A stretch of DNA of 64,000 bases from Paenibacillus albicereus. Its GTDB lineage: Bacteria > Bacillota > Bacilli > Paenibacillales > Paenibacillaceae. The stretch lies in contig NZ_CP051428.1 of assembly GCF_012676905.1 (NCBI RefSeq), positions 2,132,001 through 2,196,000 on the forward strand, written 5' to 3'. Shown here piece after piece: positions 16,779 to 25,050 of the stretch. Within the stretch, counting starts at the first letter, position 1. Each line of letters starts with the position of its first letter. Position numbers and translations under genes: made by a program. The notes beneath the pieces are model-generated. The model had not been told where the DNA came from. It worked only from the letters and a program-made list of their open reading frames with translations, and did no database searches.

Positions 16779-17219
16779 TCAGCTCCACTTTTTGAAGGTG
16801 ACGTAATGGTCGCTTGTCGTGTAGTACAGGCCGTCGCTCGAATAGAGGACGCGGGAAGCGTTCCGGCATCCGGAGGTGTAATACGCGTCGGCTTCCTTCC
16901 ACGTGCGGCCGCTCGCGGCGGGCAGCTTGCCCTCGCGGTTCTGGAACGTGTCGCCGCCGATGCTGTAGCCGGGAGCGACGGTCGCCAGATTGCACTGGCT
17001 CGATACCCAGCCGCGGCTCGTCGCCTGGCTTTTCGTCAGGAAGTTCGGGGGCAGCTTGCCGTTCGCCTTCAAATAAGAGATGATGCCGGCGAAGTCTGTC
17101 GGTCCGGATGCCGCGGCCGCGGCGGACGGGACGGATGTCAGCCCGAGGGGCTGTACGCTGCCGAGGACGAGCGCGAGGACGAGGGAGATGCTGGCGATGA
17201 GACGGACGACGCTTTTCAT
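16779..17219 (-). CDS. secreted barnase-family ribonuclease
   Basis: 146 residues. A classical signal peptide (about 1-37, ending SVPSAAAAAS) precedes a barnase domain of about 108 residues: DFAGIISYLKANGKLPPNFL, TKSQATSRGW, SIGGDTFQNREGKLP, TWKEADAYYTSG, NASRVLYSSDGLYY, TSDHYVTF. Lys27, Glu73, Arg83, Arg87 and His102 equivalents are retained. GGAGG precedes ATG 17219. It is the first gene of a minus-strand barnase-barstar-barnase cluster. As in the second copy, Cys replaces barnase Gly40 and Phe82. Role: secreted RNase for scavenging or attack on competitors. Confidence 0.95.
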   Translation of the reverse strand: MKSVVRLIASISLVLALVLGSVQPLGLTSVPSAAAAASGPTDFAGIISYLKANGKLPPNFLTKSQATSRGWVSSQCNLATVAPGYSIGGDTFQNREGKLPAASGRTWKEADAYYTSGCRNASRVLYSSDGLYYTTSDHYVTFKKWS

Positions 17220-17429
17220 GACATTAGGCCTCCTGCCATCATTTGGATTGGATTTCGCTTCGATTATAGCAGCATGGCGGCTGGGACGGGCTATACCTTT
17301 TGTAAAGGACGAGGCGGGCGTTTTGTCGGAAGGGGCGGCGATTTTTATCTTTTTTTTATGGACGGCGGCCAAGCCGGGGGGAATCCTATGCGGTATAATG
17401 GGACGAATGGTTGAAAAGGAGGATGAAGC

Positions 17430-18959
17430 ATGGCAGACGCAGCCGCGAAGCCGCGCTGGCTTCCCTACGCGGCGGTCGTCGCCGGCACCGCCGCGCTGAC
17501 GGCCGTGCTGCGCTTGCCCGAGCTGCGGATGGATCCGGTCAACGCGGCGCTGATGTATTTGTTTCCCGTGCTGATCGCCGCGGTCTATGGAGGACGGGGG
17601 CCGGCCGTTGCGGCTGCGGGAGCCGGCATCCTGGCGTTCGACTTCTTCTTCGTGCCGCCGGTGCTGAGCTTTACGGTGGCGGATCTGCGCTACCTGATCT
17701 CGTTCGCCGTCTACGTCGCCGTGGCTTTGCTCACGTCCGAGCTGGCCGGCCGGCTTCAGCGGCAGGTGCGGCAAGCTGTCATGCAGCAGAAGCAGACGGC
17801 GATCCTGTACGACATCAGCCGGAGCATGAGCGACGTATCGGATCTCGAGTCGCTCGTCCGGTCGTTCCGCGCCGGCATCGGCAGCCTCACCGGCGAGGAG
17901 GCGGTGTTTTATTTGCCGGAATCAGACGGTCGTCTCGCCCGCTTCGGCGCGGAGCCGGCCGCCCCGGACGAGCAGGAGGCGGAGCTGCGGCGCATCGTCG
18001 ACATCGCCGCCCGGCAGACGGCCGGAGAGGGCGCCAGCATCCGCATCCTCGACGGGAGGACGCTGCTGCTGCCGCTCACGGCGCAGGAGGAGCGCCTCGG
18101 CGTGCTCGTGCTGCGCGGCGATCCGCGGGAGCCTGGAGCATGGCCGGCGGACCGCGCCCGCTGCGAGGCGGTGGCCGGACTTGCGGCCGGCGCTCTGGCG
18201 CGCATCCGCAGGGGCGAAGAAGCGCGTCTGGCGCAAGTGACGGCCGAATCGGAGCGGCTGCGCGCCGCTCTGCTCGATTCGGTGTCGCATGAGCTGAGGA
18301 CGCCGCTTGCGGAGATGATCGGCTCGAGCAGCGCTTTGCTGGAATCCGGACCGCTGTTCGGGGAGGCCGAGCGCCGCGAGCTGCTCGTCTCGATCCGCGG
18401 AGGGGCTTTGCGCATGGATCGGCTCGTCGCCAACCTGCTCGGCATGGTGCGGCTGGAGAGCGGGATGCTGCGGCTGCGTCAGGATTGGGTCGGCACGGAC
18501 GAGCTGGTCGGCGCCGCGCTCCGCCAGCTCAAGGAGGCTCGGGGAAGCCGCTTGATCGAGCTGTGCCTCGGCGACCCGGCCCCCTTGCTGCGGGGAGATC
18601 CGGTGCTGCTGGAGCAGATGCTCGTCAATCTGATCGGCAACGCGATCAAGTATTCGCCGGACGGCAGCCGCGTGCAGATCGCCGCCGGAGAGAAGGACGG
18701 GGCGGTATGGATGTCCGTCCGCGACGAAGGCATCGGCATTCCTGCCGAGGACAGGGACCGCATTTTTCAGAAATTCTACCGCAGCTCCAATGCCGCCTCG
18801 GTGACCGGAACAGGGCTCGGCCTGTCGATCGCCAAGGCGGTCGCCGAGCTGCATGGCGGCTCGATCGCCGCCGGCGCGGCGGATGGCGGCGCGGGAGCCG
18901 TCATGACCGTCGAGCTGCCGCTCGGCATGGCGGACCGGGATAGGGGAGGAAGCGAATGA
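17430..18959 (+). CDS. kdpD: KdpD-type membrane histidine kinase (C-terminal half of KdpD)
   Basis: 509 residues. Four closely spaced membrane segments (about residues 8-110) form the DUF4118 module typical of KdpD, including FDFFFVPPVLSFTVAD. A GAF-like region (130-260) follows, then HisKA with phospho-acceptor His287 (SVSHELRTPLAEM) and HATPase with LVNLIGNAIKYS and DEGIGIPAEDRDRIFQKF. The N-terminal sensor/Usp half of normal KdpD (about 890 residues in total) is absent and is encoded separately, in duplicate, at 730-3084. AAAGGAGG at 17415-17422 fixes ATG 17430. Its stop overlaps the kdpE start (ATGA). A TATAAT at 17394-17399 lies upstream but has no good -35. Confidence 0.93.
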   Translation: MADAAAKPRWLPYAAVVAGTAALTAVLRLPELRMDPVNAALMYLFPVLIAAVYGGRGPAVAAAGAGILAFDFFFVPPVLSFTVADLRYLISFAVYVAVALLTSELAGRLQRQVRQAVMQQKQTAILYDISRSMSDVSDLESLVRSFRAGIGSLTGEEAVFYLPESDGRLARFGAEPAAPDEQEAELRRIVDIAARQTAGEGASIRILDGRTLLLPLTAQEERLGVLVLRGDPREPGAWPADRARCEAVAGLAAGALARIRRGEEARLAQVTAESERLRAALLDSVSHELRTPLAEMIGSSSALLESGPLFGEAERRELLVSIRGGALRMDRLVANLLGMVRLESGMLRLRQDWVGTDELVGAALRQLKEARGSRLIELCLGDPAPLLRGDPVLLEQMLVNLIGNAIKYSPDGSRVQIAAGEKDGAVWMSVRDEGIGIPAEDRDRIFQKFYRSSNAASVTGTGLGLSIAKAVAELHGGSIAAGAADGGAGAVMTVELPLGMADRDRGGSE

Positions 18960-19681
18960 CGAACCAATCAGGCGGAGCCCGCATCCTGCTGATCGAGGAC
19001 GAGCCGCAGCTCCGCAAGCTGCTGCGGATGACGCTGCAAGCGCATGGCTACGACGTGCTGGAGAGCGCGGCGGGCGAGGACGGGCTGGCCCAGGCGGCGG
19101 CGCGGCATCCCGATCTCGTGCTGCTTGACCTTGGACTGCCGGACGTGGCGGGGCTGGACGTGCTGCAGCGGCTGCGGGAATGGTCGCATGTGCCGGTCGT
19201 CGTCTTGACGGCCAAGGACGGCGAGGAGGACAAGATCGAAGCGCTCGACGGCGGGGCGGACGACTACGTGACCAAGCCGTTCGGCATGGGCGAGCTGGTG
19301 GCGCGCATCCGCGTCGCGCTGCGGCATGCGGCGGGAGGCGCGGCTGCGGAGCCGGTGCTGCGGTTCGGGCGGCTGACGATCGATCTGGCGCAGCGGATGG
19401 TGGAGCTGTCGGGAGAGCGGGTCAAGCTGACTCCGACCGAATACGACCTGCTCAAGACGCTGGCCCGCCACGCGGGCAAGGTGATGACGCAGAAGCAGCT
19501 GCTCCGTCAAGTATGGGGGCCGGGCCATGTCGAGTCGGAAGGCCATTACTTGCGCGTCTATGTCGGGCATCTGCGCAAGAAGCTCGAGGACAATGCGGCC
19601 GACCCGCTCTACATCGCGACGGAGCCGGGCATCGGCTACCGCTTCTTGGCGGGCGAGCGGGAAGGCGAGTCTCCAGAATGA
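18956..19681 (+). CDS. kdpE: KdpE, OmpR-family response regulator
   Basis: 241 residues. The receiver domain has the acidic pair in LLIEDEPQLRKLLRM, phospho-acceptor Asp58 (VLLDLGLPD) and Lys in DYVTKPF. A winged-helix OmpR/PhoB DNA-binding domain fills about 130-230 (LTPTEYDLLKTLARH, LRKKLE, IATEPGIGYRF). It is translationally coupled to the preceding kinase and would activate kdpFABC when phosphorylated. The operon ends in a terminator 5 bp downstream. Confidence 0.94.
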   Translation: MTNQSGGARILLIEDEPQLRKLLRMTLQAHGYDVLESAAGEDGLAQAAARHPDLVLLDLGLPDVAGLDVLQRLREWSHVPVVVLTAKDGEEDKIEALDGGADDYVTKPFGMGELVARIRVALRHAAGGAAAEPVLRFGRLTIDLAQRMVELSGERVKLTPTEYDLLKTLARHAGKVMTQKQLLRQVWGPGHVESEGHYLRVYVGHLRKKLEDNAADPLYIATEPGIGYRFLAGEREGESPE

Positions 19682-19685
19682 ACGA

Positions 19686-19730
19686 AGGCGCATCGCGAAG
19701 CAGCATCCGGCTGCGGGCGATGCGCCTTTT
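19686..19730 (+). terminator. intrinsic terminator after kdpE
   Basis: AGGCGCATCGC pairs with GCGATGCGCCT, followed by a short T4; the loop contains a small secondary stem. Confidence 0.7.
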
Positions 19731-19799
19731 CGGCTTCGCCGCACGAGTTTTCGGAAACTTTGACCATCTTCATCCTGAGTGGGACATCCAACGAGCTCG

Positions 19800-19844
19800 C
19801 AAAAAAAACGGGCCGGCCGCGCGGAAGAACGCGGTCCGACCCGA
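19800..19844 (-). terminator. intrinsic terminator for the comJ/nin-like gene
   Basis: Reading the minus strand, a GC-rich stem (CGGGTCGGACCGCG with CGCGCGGCCGGCCCG) is followed by T8, nine bases after the stop of the nuclease-inhibitor gene. Confidence 0.8.
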
Positions 19845-19852
19845 TTCGAAAC

Positions 19853-20338
19853 CTATATCGCCGCTGTAGCGGTCAGGACCAGCTCGGCGGGCGGATCAAG
19901 CTCCTCGTCCTGGCGCACGATGCGGGCGGCCGGCGACTCCGAAGGCGCGAAGGCCAGGCGGTAACGGCCGGGTCCTTCGCTATCCTCGCCCGGCATGAAC
20001 GCTTCGAACTGCAGCGCGTACGATCCTGCGGGCAGTTCGGCCGTCAGCGTGGCGGACAGGATGCTGCCGACAGCGACGCCGCTGCCGTCCGCATGGAACG
20101 GCACGACGATGACGCGGACCGCGTCCGCCGCCGGCTCGGGCAGCCTTTCGCCGAGCTCCAGCTCCACGAGGCTGCGGACGTCGCCGAGCGCGCCGAACGA
20201 GACGCTTCCTTCTCGCCAGGCGAAGCCTTGCCCGACGTGATCGTCCGTCCAATCGGAGTAAGGCTGGCTCAGGCTGCGGTTGGACACGGCGAGCTGAGAG
20301 TACGATACGAGCAGTTCGGCAGAGCCTAATCGGGCTAT
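19853..20338 (-). CDS. comJ: ComJ/Nin-like DNase inhibitor, apparent AUA start
   Basis: Resembles Bacillus subtilis Nin (ComJ), the intracellular inhibitor of the DNA-entry nuclease NucA: shared pattern ELLVSYSQLAV, SDWTDDHVGQGFA, GSVSFGAL, VPFHADGSGVAVGSI, LPAGSYALQFE. The open frame has no ATG; GTG 20287 would remove the conserved ELLVSYSQL strand and has no ribosome-binding site. A perfect AGGAGG lies 8 bases before an in-frame ATA at 20336-20338, giving 161 residues and an N-terminus as long as that of Nin. An ATG overlapping the AGGAGGG is in another frame. So either AUA is used, or a start mutation or sequencing error is present. It lies downstream of nucB on the same strand, as expected for a nuclease/inhibitor pair. 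Confidence 0.8.
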   Translation of the reverse strand: MARLGSAELLVSYSQLAVSNRSLSQPYSDWTDDHVGQGFAWREGSVSFGALGDVRSLVELELGERLPEPAADAVRVIVVPFHADGSGVAVGSILSATLTAELPAGSYALQFEAFMPGEDSEGPGRYRLAFAPSESPAARIVRQDEELDPPAELVLTATAAI

Positions 20339-20530
20339 GCGGCATCCCTCCTATGCGACCGGCTGAATGCCGGAAGCGGATAGCTCCAGTATAGCTGATC
20401 CTCCGGACGTGGAGAAGGCTCGTCAGCCGAGCACCGGAGAAACAGAGGCTCGTCCCAGCGAAGCGCCAAGATTCGAAACCGAAACGGTTCCGCCGCCGCT
20501 TATCCGTGCCGGGACAAAGGCGCCGAAGCG

Positions 20531-20962
20531 TCAGCTGGCGTACGACATGACGAACTTGATCCGCTTGCCGTTCGCGTACGGAGAAAGCTGGTTGCCGACC
20601 CAAGCCCCGGCTCCGCGGTTGTCGGAGGACGGCACGTAGCGCACGTCCGCGCCGGCGCCGCCTTCGGCGCACATCGCCATCGGCCACTCGTCGCGGTCAT
20701 AGCCGCTCTTGGTCGGGATGCCCTTGAGCGACTCCTTGCGGTTCGCGTCCGCGCCGGCGCGGTCGATCGTGCAGATCGCCGAGTGCCCGGCCGCGATCGC
20801 GTCGCGGATATGGTCGCCGGTCAGCGGGTAGCGGTTGTACGGAAAATAGATGACGGCGTCATACCCGGCAGCGGCCTCGGTCCGGACGGAAGCCCCCGGA
20901 AACAGCACGGCCAGGAAGGCGAGCATCGCGACAAGCCCCCAGCCGATCTTGCGTTTCCACAT
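20531..20962 (-). CDS. nucB: NucB-type secreted sporulation DNase
   Basis: 143 residues. A signal peptide (1-31, ending RTEAAAG) precedes a NucA/NucB nuclease domain very close to B. subtilis Nuc[79 protein letters not shown]. The DRDEWP and DNRGAG-GNQ segments carry the catalytic Asp/Glu/His-Asn chemistry of this HNH-like family. GAGGAGGG sets ATG 20962. B. subtilis NucB degrades extracellular DNA from lysed mother cells. The adjacent downstream gene is its likely inhibitor. Confidence 0.95.
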   Translation of the reverse strand: MWKRKIGWGLVAMLAFLAVLFPGASVRTEAAAGYDAVIYFPYNRYPLTGDHIRDAIAAGHSAICTIDRAGADANRKESLKGIPTKSGYDRDEWPMAMCAEGGAGADVRYVPSSDNRGAGAWVGNQLSPYANGKRIKFVMSYAS

Positions 20963-21090
20963 CAAAAATCCCTCCTCGTCGAATTCGAATCGTCGCAGGC
21001 GGCTGGGGACTGAACATCGGCTTGACTGCGCATGAACGTTCGTCCAAGAGTATAGAGGGCGATAGACGGAATGTATATTTAACATTGTGT

Positions 21091-21122
21091 AAAAAAAGCA
21101 AGTGCGGAAGGAAGCTCCGCAC
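21091..21122 (-). other. hairpin with T-run upstream of nucB
   Basis: On the minus strand GTGCGGA pairs with TCCGCAC around a short loop and is followed by TTGC and T7. It is terminator-like but no gene precedes it on that strand; it may act in the nucB leader. Confidence 0.35.
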
Positions 21123-21219
21123 GCGGCTATGACTTTCGGCCCATCCCTCGGAACGTGCGCTGCCGTATAATCGGAGCACAAGGAAATAGGACTTTTTTTC
21201 CAGCACAGGGGGATGAAGC

Positions 21220-22698
21220 TTGACGATCCTGTATCTGTTCATGTTTTTATCGTTGTGGACGCTCGGATTGACCTTTCTTGCCTTCAACTTCCGCCGCAAT
21301 TTCTGGATCGCGCTGACGATGCTGTGCGGCGGGATGTCCAGCTGCGCCTTCTCCATCCATTTGACGATCCTGCCGCGCATCCAGCCGCTCGGCTGGCTGA
21401 CGCCGGAGGCGGAGGCGTTCCTCTACCAGACAAGCGTTTTCATGATGACGGTCTATCTATACCTCTTCCCGGCGATCACCTCGCTCGGCGCGCTCTGGAT
21501 GGGCGGCGTCGAGTCCCGTCGCTTGCGGCTGCTGATCGCGTCCGCGCTGCTGCTGCCCGCCGTCCTGAACCTGCTGCGCCATCTCGAGCAGGACCCGTGG
21601 AACGTCTTTGTCTTCGAGGAGCAGCGGCTGCTTGTCGGCTTCCACCTGGCCGTGGCCGTATTCTTCTTCTTTTTCGCCTATTGGCGGGACGGGAGCATGT
21701 ACAGCCTGAACAACAAGAAGCGTGTCGCCTGGCTGTTCTCCATCGCGGTCGTCTGGGCCTACGTAACCGATTTCCTCGGCATGAAGCGGCTGGAGCTCCG
21801 CATGTGGGAGTTCCGGCTGGAGAGCAACAACCTGTGGCAGCTGAACGTCATCATGATCTTCAGCCTCGTCGGGGCGATACTGTACCAGCTCATCCGCAAC
21901 GGCTTCCTCGGCATCAAGCTGCGCATCGAGCGCGATCGCCGCAGCTACTCCATGCGTACGATCACGATGGGGGTCTCGATCCTCAACCACTCCATTAAGA
22001 ACGAGATCCAGAAGATCGACTACTTGATCGAGAAGGCCTCCGGCATGCTGAAGGAAGGGGACAAGGAGAGTTCGCTCCACTCGCTTCGGCAGATCGGCGG
22101 CGTCACGTCGCATCTGCTCTCGATGGTGGAGAGCATCCGGGAAAAGTCCGACGACATCGTCCTGCGCGAATCCGCCGTCGAAGTGAGGGAGATTCTCGAA
22201 AATGCTCTCGGTCCGATGCGGTCGCAGCTGGCGGCGCGCGGAACGCGGCTCGAGGCGAGCATCGAGGACGGAAAGCTGACGGGCGACCGCATGCATCTGC
22301 AGGAGACGGTGTCGAATCTGCTGCATAACGCTGCCGAAGCCGTCGCGGGCAAGGAGGGAATCATATCCGTGCGCGCGTTCTCGACGCGCAAGCGGTTCAT
22401 CATCGAAGTGAGGGACAACGGAGCGGGCATCGACCCCGAACATGCGGCGCGCATCCTGGAACCGTTCTATTCGACCAAGAAAAACGCCTCCAACCACGGC
22501 CTGGGCCTGTCCTACTGCGCTCAGGTCGTCCAGAAGCACGGAGGGTCGATCGTATTCCCGCCCGTCGAGCCTGGCAGCGGCGCGATCGTCCAGCTGCAGC
22601 TGGCGGCGTCCCGATTCAAGGCGCATCCGCCGCCAAGTCCAGCCGTGGAGCCGCTCCGTCAGCCTTCGTCGTCGTCCGCCTCGCGCGAAGGCGGATGA
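21220..22698 (+). CDS. membrane sensor histidine kinase
   Basis: 492 residues from TTG 21220, eight bases after AGGGGG. Seven or so membrane helices occupy residues 1-235 (a 7TM-type sensor). The kinase core has a non-standard H-box, [20 protein letters not shown] with His257, then an N-box [11 protein letters not shown] near 367 and [27 protein letters not shown]. This H-box style is seen in Firmicute kinases that pair with NarL/LuxR-type regulators. Its 3' end overlaps by 40 bp a convergent LuxR-type regulator, and the tail (tailocin) cluster starts just beyond, suggesting the pair controls that cluster. A TATAAT at 21166-21171 has no clear -35. Confidence 0.88.
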   Translation: MTILYLFMFLSLWTLGLTFLAFNFRRNFWIALTMLCGGMSSCAFSIHLTILPRIQPLGWLTPEAEAFLYQTSVFMMTVYLYLFPAITSLGALWMGGVESRRLRLLIASALLLPAVLNLLRHLEQDPWNVFVFEEQRLLVGFHLAVAVFFFFFAYWRDGSMYSLNNKKRVAWLFSIAVVWAYVTDFLGMKRLELRMWEFRLESNNLWQLNVIMIFSLVGAILYQLIRNGFLGIKLRIERDRRSYSMRTITMGVSILNHSIKNEIQKIDYLIEKASGMLKEGDKESSLHSLRQIGGVTSHLLSMVESIREKSDDIVLRESAVEVREILENALGPMRSQLAARGTRLEASIEDGKLTGDRMHLQETVSNLLHNAAEAVAGKEGIISVRAFSTRKRFIIEVRDNGAGIDPEHAARILEPFYSTKKNASNHGLGLSYCAQVVQKHGGSIVFPPVEPGSGAIVQLQLAASRFKAHPPPSPAVEPLRQPSSSSASREGG

Positions 22699-23282
22699 AG
22701 CCGGAAAGGCAGCAGCTTGCTGCGGATGCTCTTGATCTGGGACTTGATCGTATGGGCGGACTTGTGCATCCGCTCGGAGATCTGCTGTCGGCTCAGCCCT
22801 TCCCGGCGCAGCTCGAACACCTCGCGTTCGGTCGCCGTCAGCTCCATCAGCTGCAGCTCGGTACGCATCGCGCCTGCCGCGTCGGCATGGATCTGGGCAG
22901 CGTTCCGGTGCGCCTCGCGGATCGCCCGGACGATATCCTTATAGCTCTGCTTGGTGATGTAGTTCACGGCGCCGAGCTGGAGCGATCGGAGGATGAGCCC
23001 GCTTTCCTTGAGCGACGTCAGCATGATGACCTTGACGTCGCGCTTGCCGACGATCGGCCACAGCTCCTGCACCGCCTCCAGTCCGTCCAGCTTGTTGCCC
23101 GACAGATTGATATCCATGAGCACGACATCCAAAGCCCTGTCAAGCGTTGCCGCTTGCAGGGCTTCTTCCTTGCTTCCGCACACGGCGGCGACCTCGATAT
23201 CCGTTTCGGTGGCCAGATCGGCGCTGATGTTCTCCTGCCAGAACGGGTCGTCCTCCACCAGCATGACGCGTATGCGGCGCAT
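22659..23282 (-). CDS. NarL/LuxR-family response regulator
   Basis: 207 residues. Receiver domain with acidic pocket VEDD (9-12), phospho-acceptor Asp57 (VVLMDINLSG), a conserved Thr/Ser in MLTSLKES and Lys in YITKQSY. The LuxR-type helix-turn-helix occupies about 147-190 (LTATEREVFELRREG, LSRQQISERMHKSAHTIKSQ). AAGGAGG sets ATG 23282. It converges on, and overlaps by 40 bp, the histidine kinase gene, an uncommon arrangement for cognate partners. It diverges from the phage-tail cluster with about 185 bp between starts. Confidence 0.9.
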   Translation of the reverse strand: MRRIRVMLVEDDPFWQENISADLATETDIEVAAVCGSKEEALQAATLDRALDVVLMDINLSGNKLDGLEAVQELWPIVGKRDVKVIMLTSLKESGLILRSLQLGAVNYITKQSYKDIVRAIREAHRNAAQIHADAAGAMRTELQLMELTATEREVFELRREGLSRQQISERMHKSAHTIKSQIKSIRSKLLPFRLHPPSREADDDEG

Positions 23283-23430
23283 GCGAACCGCCTCCTTGCG
23301 AGCATTTTCCATGCAGTATATCAAGTCCGTCCTACACTGAACAGGAGGAAATTCCATCATCCCTCGGCGCACATCCGTTCCGAGGCGGGGTGAAAAAAGT
23401 TCATCCTCCCCACCCGTGGCCCGGCGGTCC

Positions 23431-23436
23431 TATAAT
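23431..23436 (+). promoter_or_regulatory. -10 element of the tail cluster, no -35
   Basis: A perfect TATAAT lies 31 bases before the start of the first tail gene (ATC 23467), and no -35-like hexamer stands at the right spacing. This would suit an activator-dependent promoter; the adjacent LuxR-type regulator is the obvious candidate activator. Confidence 0.35.
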
Positions 23437-23466
23437 CCGAGCTGTGCCCGAAAGGAGGAGAGAGCG

Positions 23467-23907
23467 ATCACGATCACAGCGGATATCGAGGCCATCTGCG
23501 CTTGGATCAGAGGAATCGAGCCGGACGCGGCGATCTGCCGGCACGAGCCTCCGCCCGAGCCGCAGGCCGGCGACTGGTCGGTGGCGTTGCTGGCGGAGGA
23601 GAGGCGCCTCGACATGGCGCATGCCTTCGCGGCGGAACGCAGCTATGCCGTCTCCTGCTGGCGCACGAGCGCCGGGGAGGCGGTGTTGGCGGTCGAGGCG
23701 CTGCTCGCCTCGCCGAAGCCGGCGGGCGGCGACGAAGCGACCGTCGTGCGCGGCCTGGCCTTGGCCAAGCTCGGGCCGGCGGAGAAGCTCGACAGCGGCC
23801 TGCATCGCTGCGGCTGCCAGCTGCAGGGCACCGTGCGCGAGCGGCTGGAGCTGCCTGCCGCTCCGAAAATGAGGAAGCTTCATCTGAAGGACAGCCGGCA
23901 AGGCTGA
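23467..23907 (+). CDS. first gene of the tail cluster, unknown (XkdI/XkdJ position), apparent AUC start
   Basis: About 146 residues, not recognised. The sequence begins TITADIEAICAWIRGIEPD, contains a Cys-rich spot HRCGCQLQG near residue 120 and ends KLHLKDSRQG. By position, immediately before the sheath, it could be a tail terminator or neck protein, but no motif proves it. An in-frame GTG exists at 23416 but it lies upstream of the probable promoter. The only good ribosome-binding site (AAAGGAGG, 23451-23458) is 8 bases before an in-frame ATC at 23467, with no ATG/GTG/TTG near. The next gene starts 43 bp after its stop. Confidence 0.6.
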   Translation: MTITADIEAICAWIRGIEPDAAICRHEPPPEPQAGDWSVALLAEERRLDMAHAFAAERSYAVSCWRTSAGEAVLAVEALLASPKPAGGDEATVVRGLALAKLGPAEKLDSGLHRCGCQLQGTVRERLELPAAPKMRKLHLKDSRQG

Positions 23908-23949
23908 GCAGCACCGATCAAGCCAATTTAAGGAGAGGTGGAGACGAAC

Positions 23950-25017
23950 ATGGGCGGTACATGGGATACGGCGAGCCTGCCGGCGCGTCCGGGACTGTAT
24001 ATCAATTTCGTGAATGCGGCTGCGGCCGTCATCAAAGGAGGAGCCCGCGGCACGGTCGCGCTGCCGCTGCTGAAATACGGCATGGCCGCGAAGGAGAAGT
24101 TCTACACGATCGAAAAGCCGGCCGAGGCGGTCGAGCTGTTCGGCGAGGCGGATGCGGCGCCGGTGCTGCTCGTCCTGCAGGGAGGAGCCCGCGAAGTCCT
24201 CGTCTACACGATGACGCCTCCGACGGGAGAGGGCGACGCGCTCAAGGCTTCCCGGGCCAAAAGCTTCCTCTCGATGCGCGACCAGCTGGAGGCGAGGCCG
24301 TTCAACGTCTTCGTCTACCCGTCGGAGGTGGAGGCGTCGGAGGTCGATCTGACGCTGGCATGGATCCGCAGCAGCCGCAAGGACGGCAAGCACTTCCTCG
24401 CCGTATTCGGAGGCACGAGGGACGAGGACAAAGACCCGGCGCTCGGCAATGCCCGCAGCGTCAAGCTGAAGGACGACTATGCGGTCAATCTCATCACCGG
24501 CGCGGAAGCGGGCGGCAAGTCCTACTCCTCCGGCGAATACGCGCCGTATGTCGCCGGCCTGATCGCCGGCACCGGCATCAACAAGTCGATCACGTACGCC
24601 CAGGTGTCCGCGACCGACGCGCTGCGGCGGCTGAAGAACAGCGAGATCGGGGCGGCGCTCGAAAAAGGCTCGCTCGCGCTCGTCCATGACGGGGAGAAGG
24701 TCAAGATCGAGCAGGGGCTCGTCACGAGCGGAGCCAAGATCCGCACGATCCGGTCGCGCCAGGCGGTCGCGACAGACATTCCGAAGACGGCGGCGGACAG
24801 CTACATCGGCAAGCTCGACAACAACGCCGACGGCCAGGCGGCGCTCATTTCCGCCGTGAAGGCGTACCTCGAGCGGCTGGAGCTGGCCAGCGTGCTGACG
24901 AACATCGAGGCCGGACTCGATCCGGAGCGCAAGTCCGAGGGCGACAACGTCTACCTGCGCATCTCCTACACGGAGATCGACAGCATGGAGCGCATTTTCC
25001 TGACCATCGAGGTCTGA
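23950..25017 (+). CDS. xkdK: contractile tail sheath protein (XkdK-like)
   Basis: 355 residues. The start MGGTWDTASLPARPGLYINF and following GGARGTVALPLLKYG match the N-terminal strand of PBSX-type sheath proteins, and the C-terminus (YLERLELASVLTNIEAG, DNVYLRISYTEIDSMERIFL) has the conserved handshake strand and tail-binding region. It polymerises round the tube and contracts on target contact. AAGGAGAGG precedes ATG 23950; GTG 23938 is less likely. It is shorter than PBSX XkdK (about 466 residues), so a surface insertion domain is probably absent. Confidence 0.92.
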   Translation: MGGTWDTASLPARPGLYINFVNAAAAVIKGGARGTVALPLLKYGMAAKEKFYTIEKPAEAVELFGEADAAPVLLVLQGGAREVLVYTMTPPTGEGDALKASRAKSFLSMRDQLEARPFNVFVYPSEVEASEVDLTLAWIRSSRKDGKHFLAVFGGTRDEDKDPALGNARSVKLKDDYAVNLITGAEAGGKSYSSGEYAPYVAGLIAGTGINKSITYAQVSATDALRRLKNSEIGAALEKGSLALVHDGEKVKIEQGLVTSGAKIRTIRSRQAVATDIPKTAADSYIGKLDNNADGQAALISAVKAYLERLELASVLTNIEAGLDPERKSEGDNVYLRISYTEIDSMERIFLTIEV

Positions 25018-25050
25018 GGCAACCGAACCCAAGAGGAGGCATGATATCGA

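Noticed and set aside
23416-23466. GTG 23416 as start of the first tail gene
   Set aside because: It precedes the TATAAT at 23431 and has no ribosome-binding site, so it would probably not be in the transcript.
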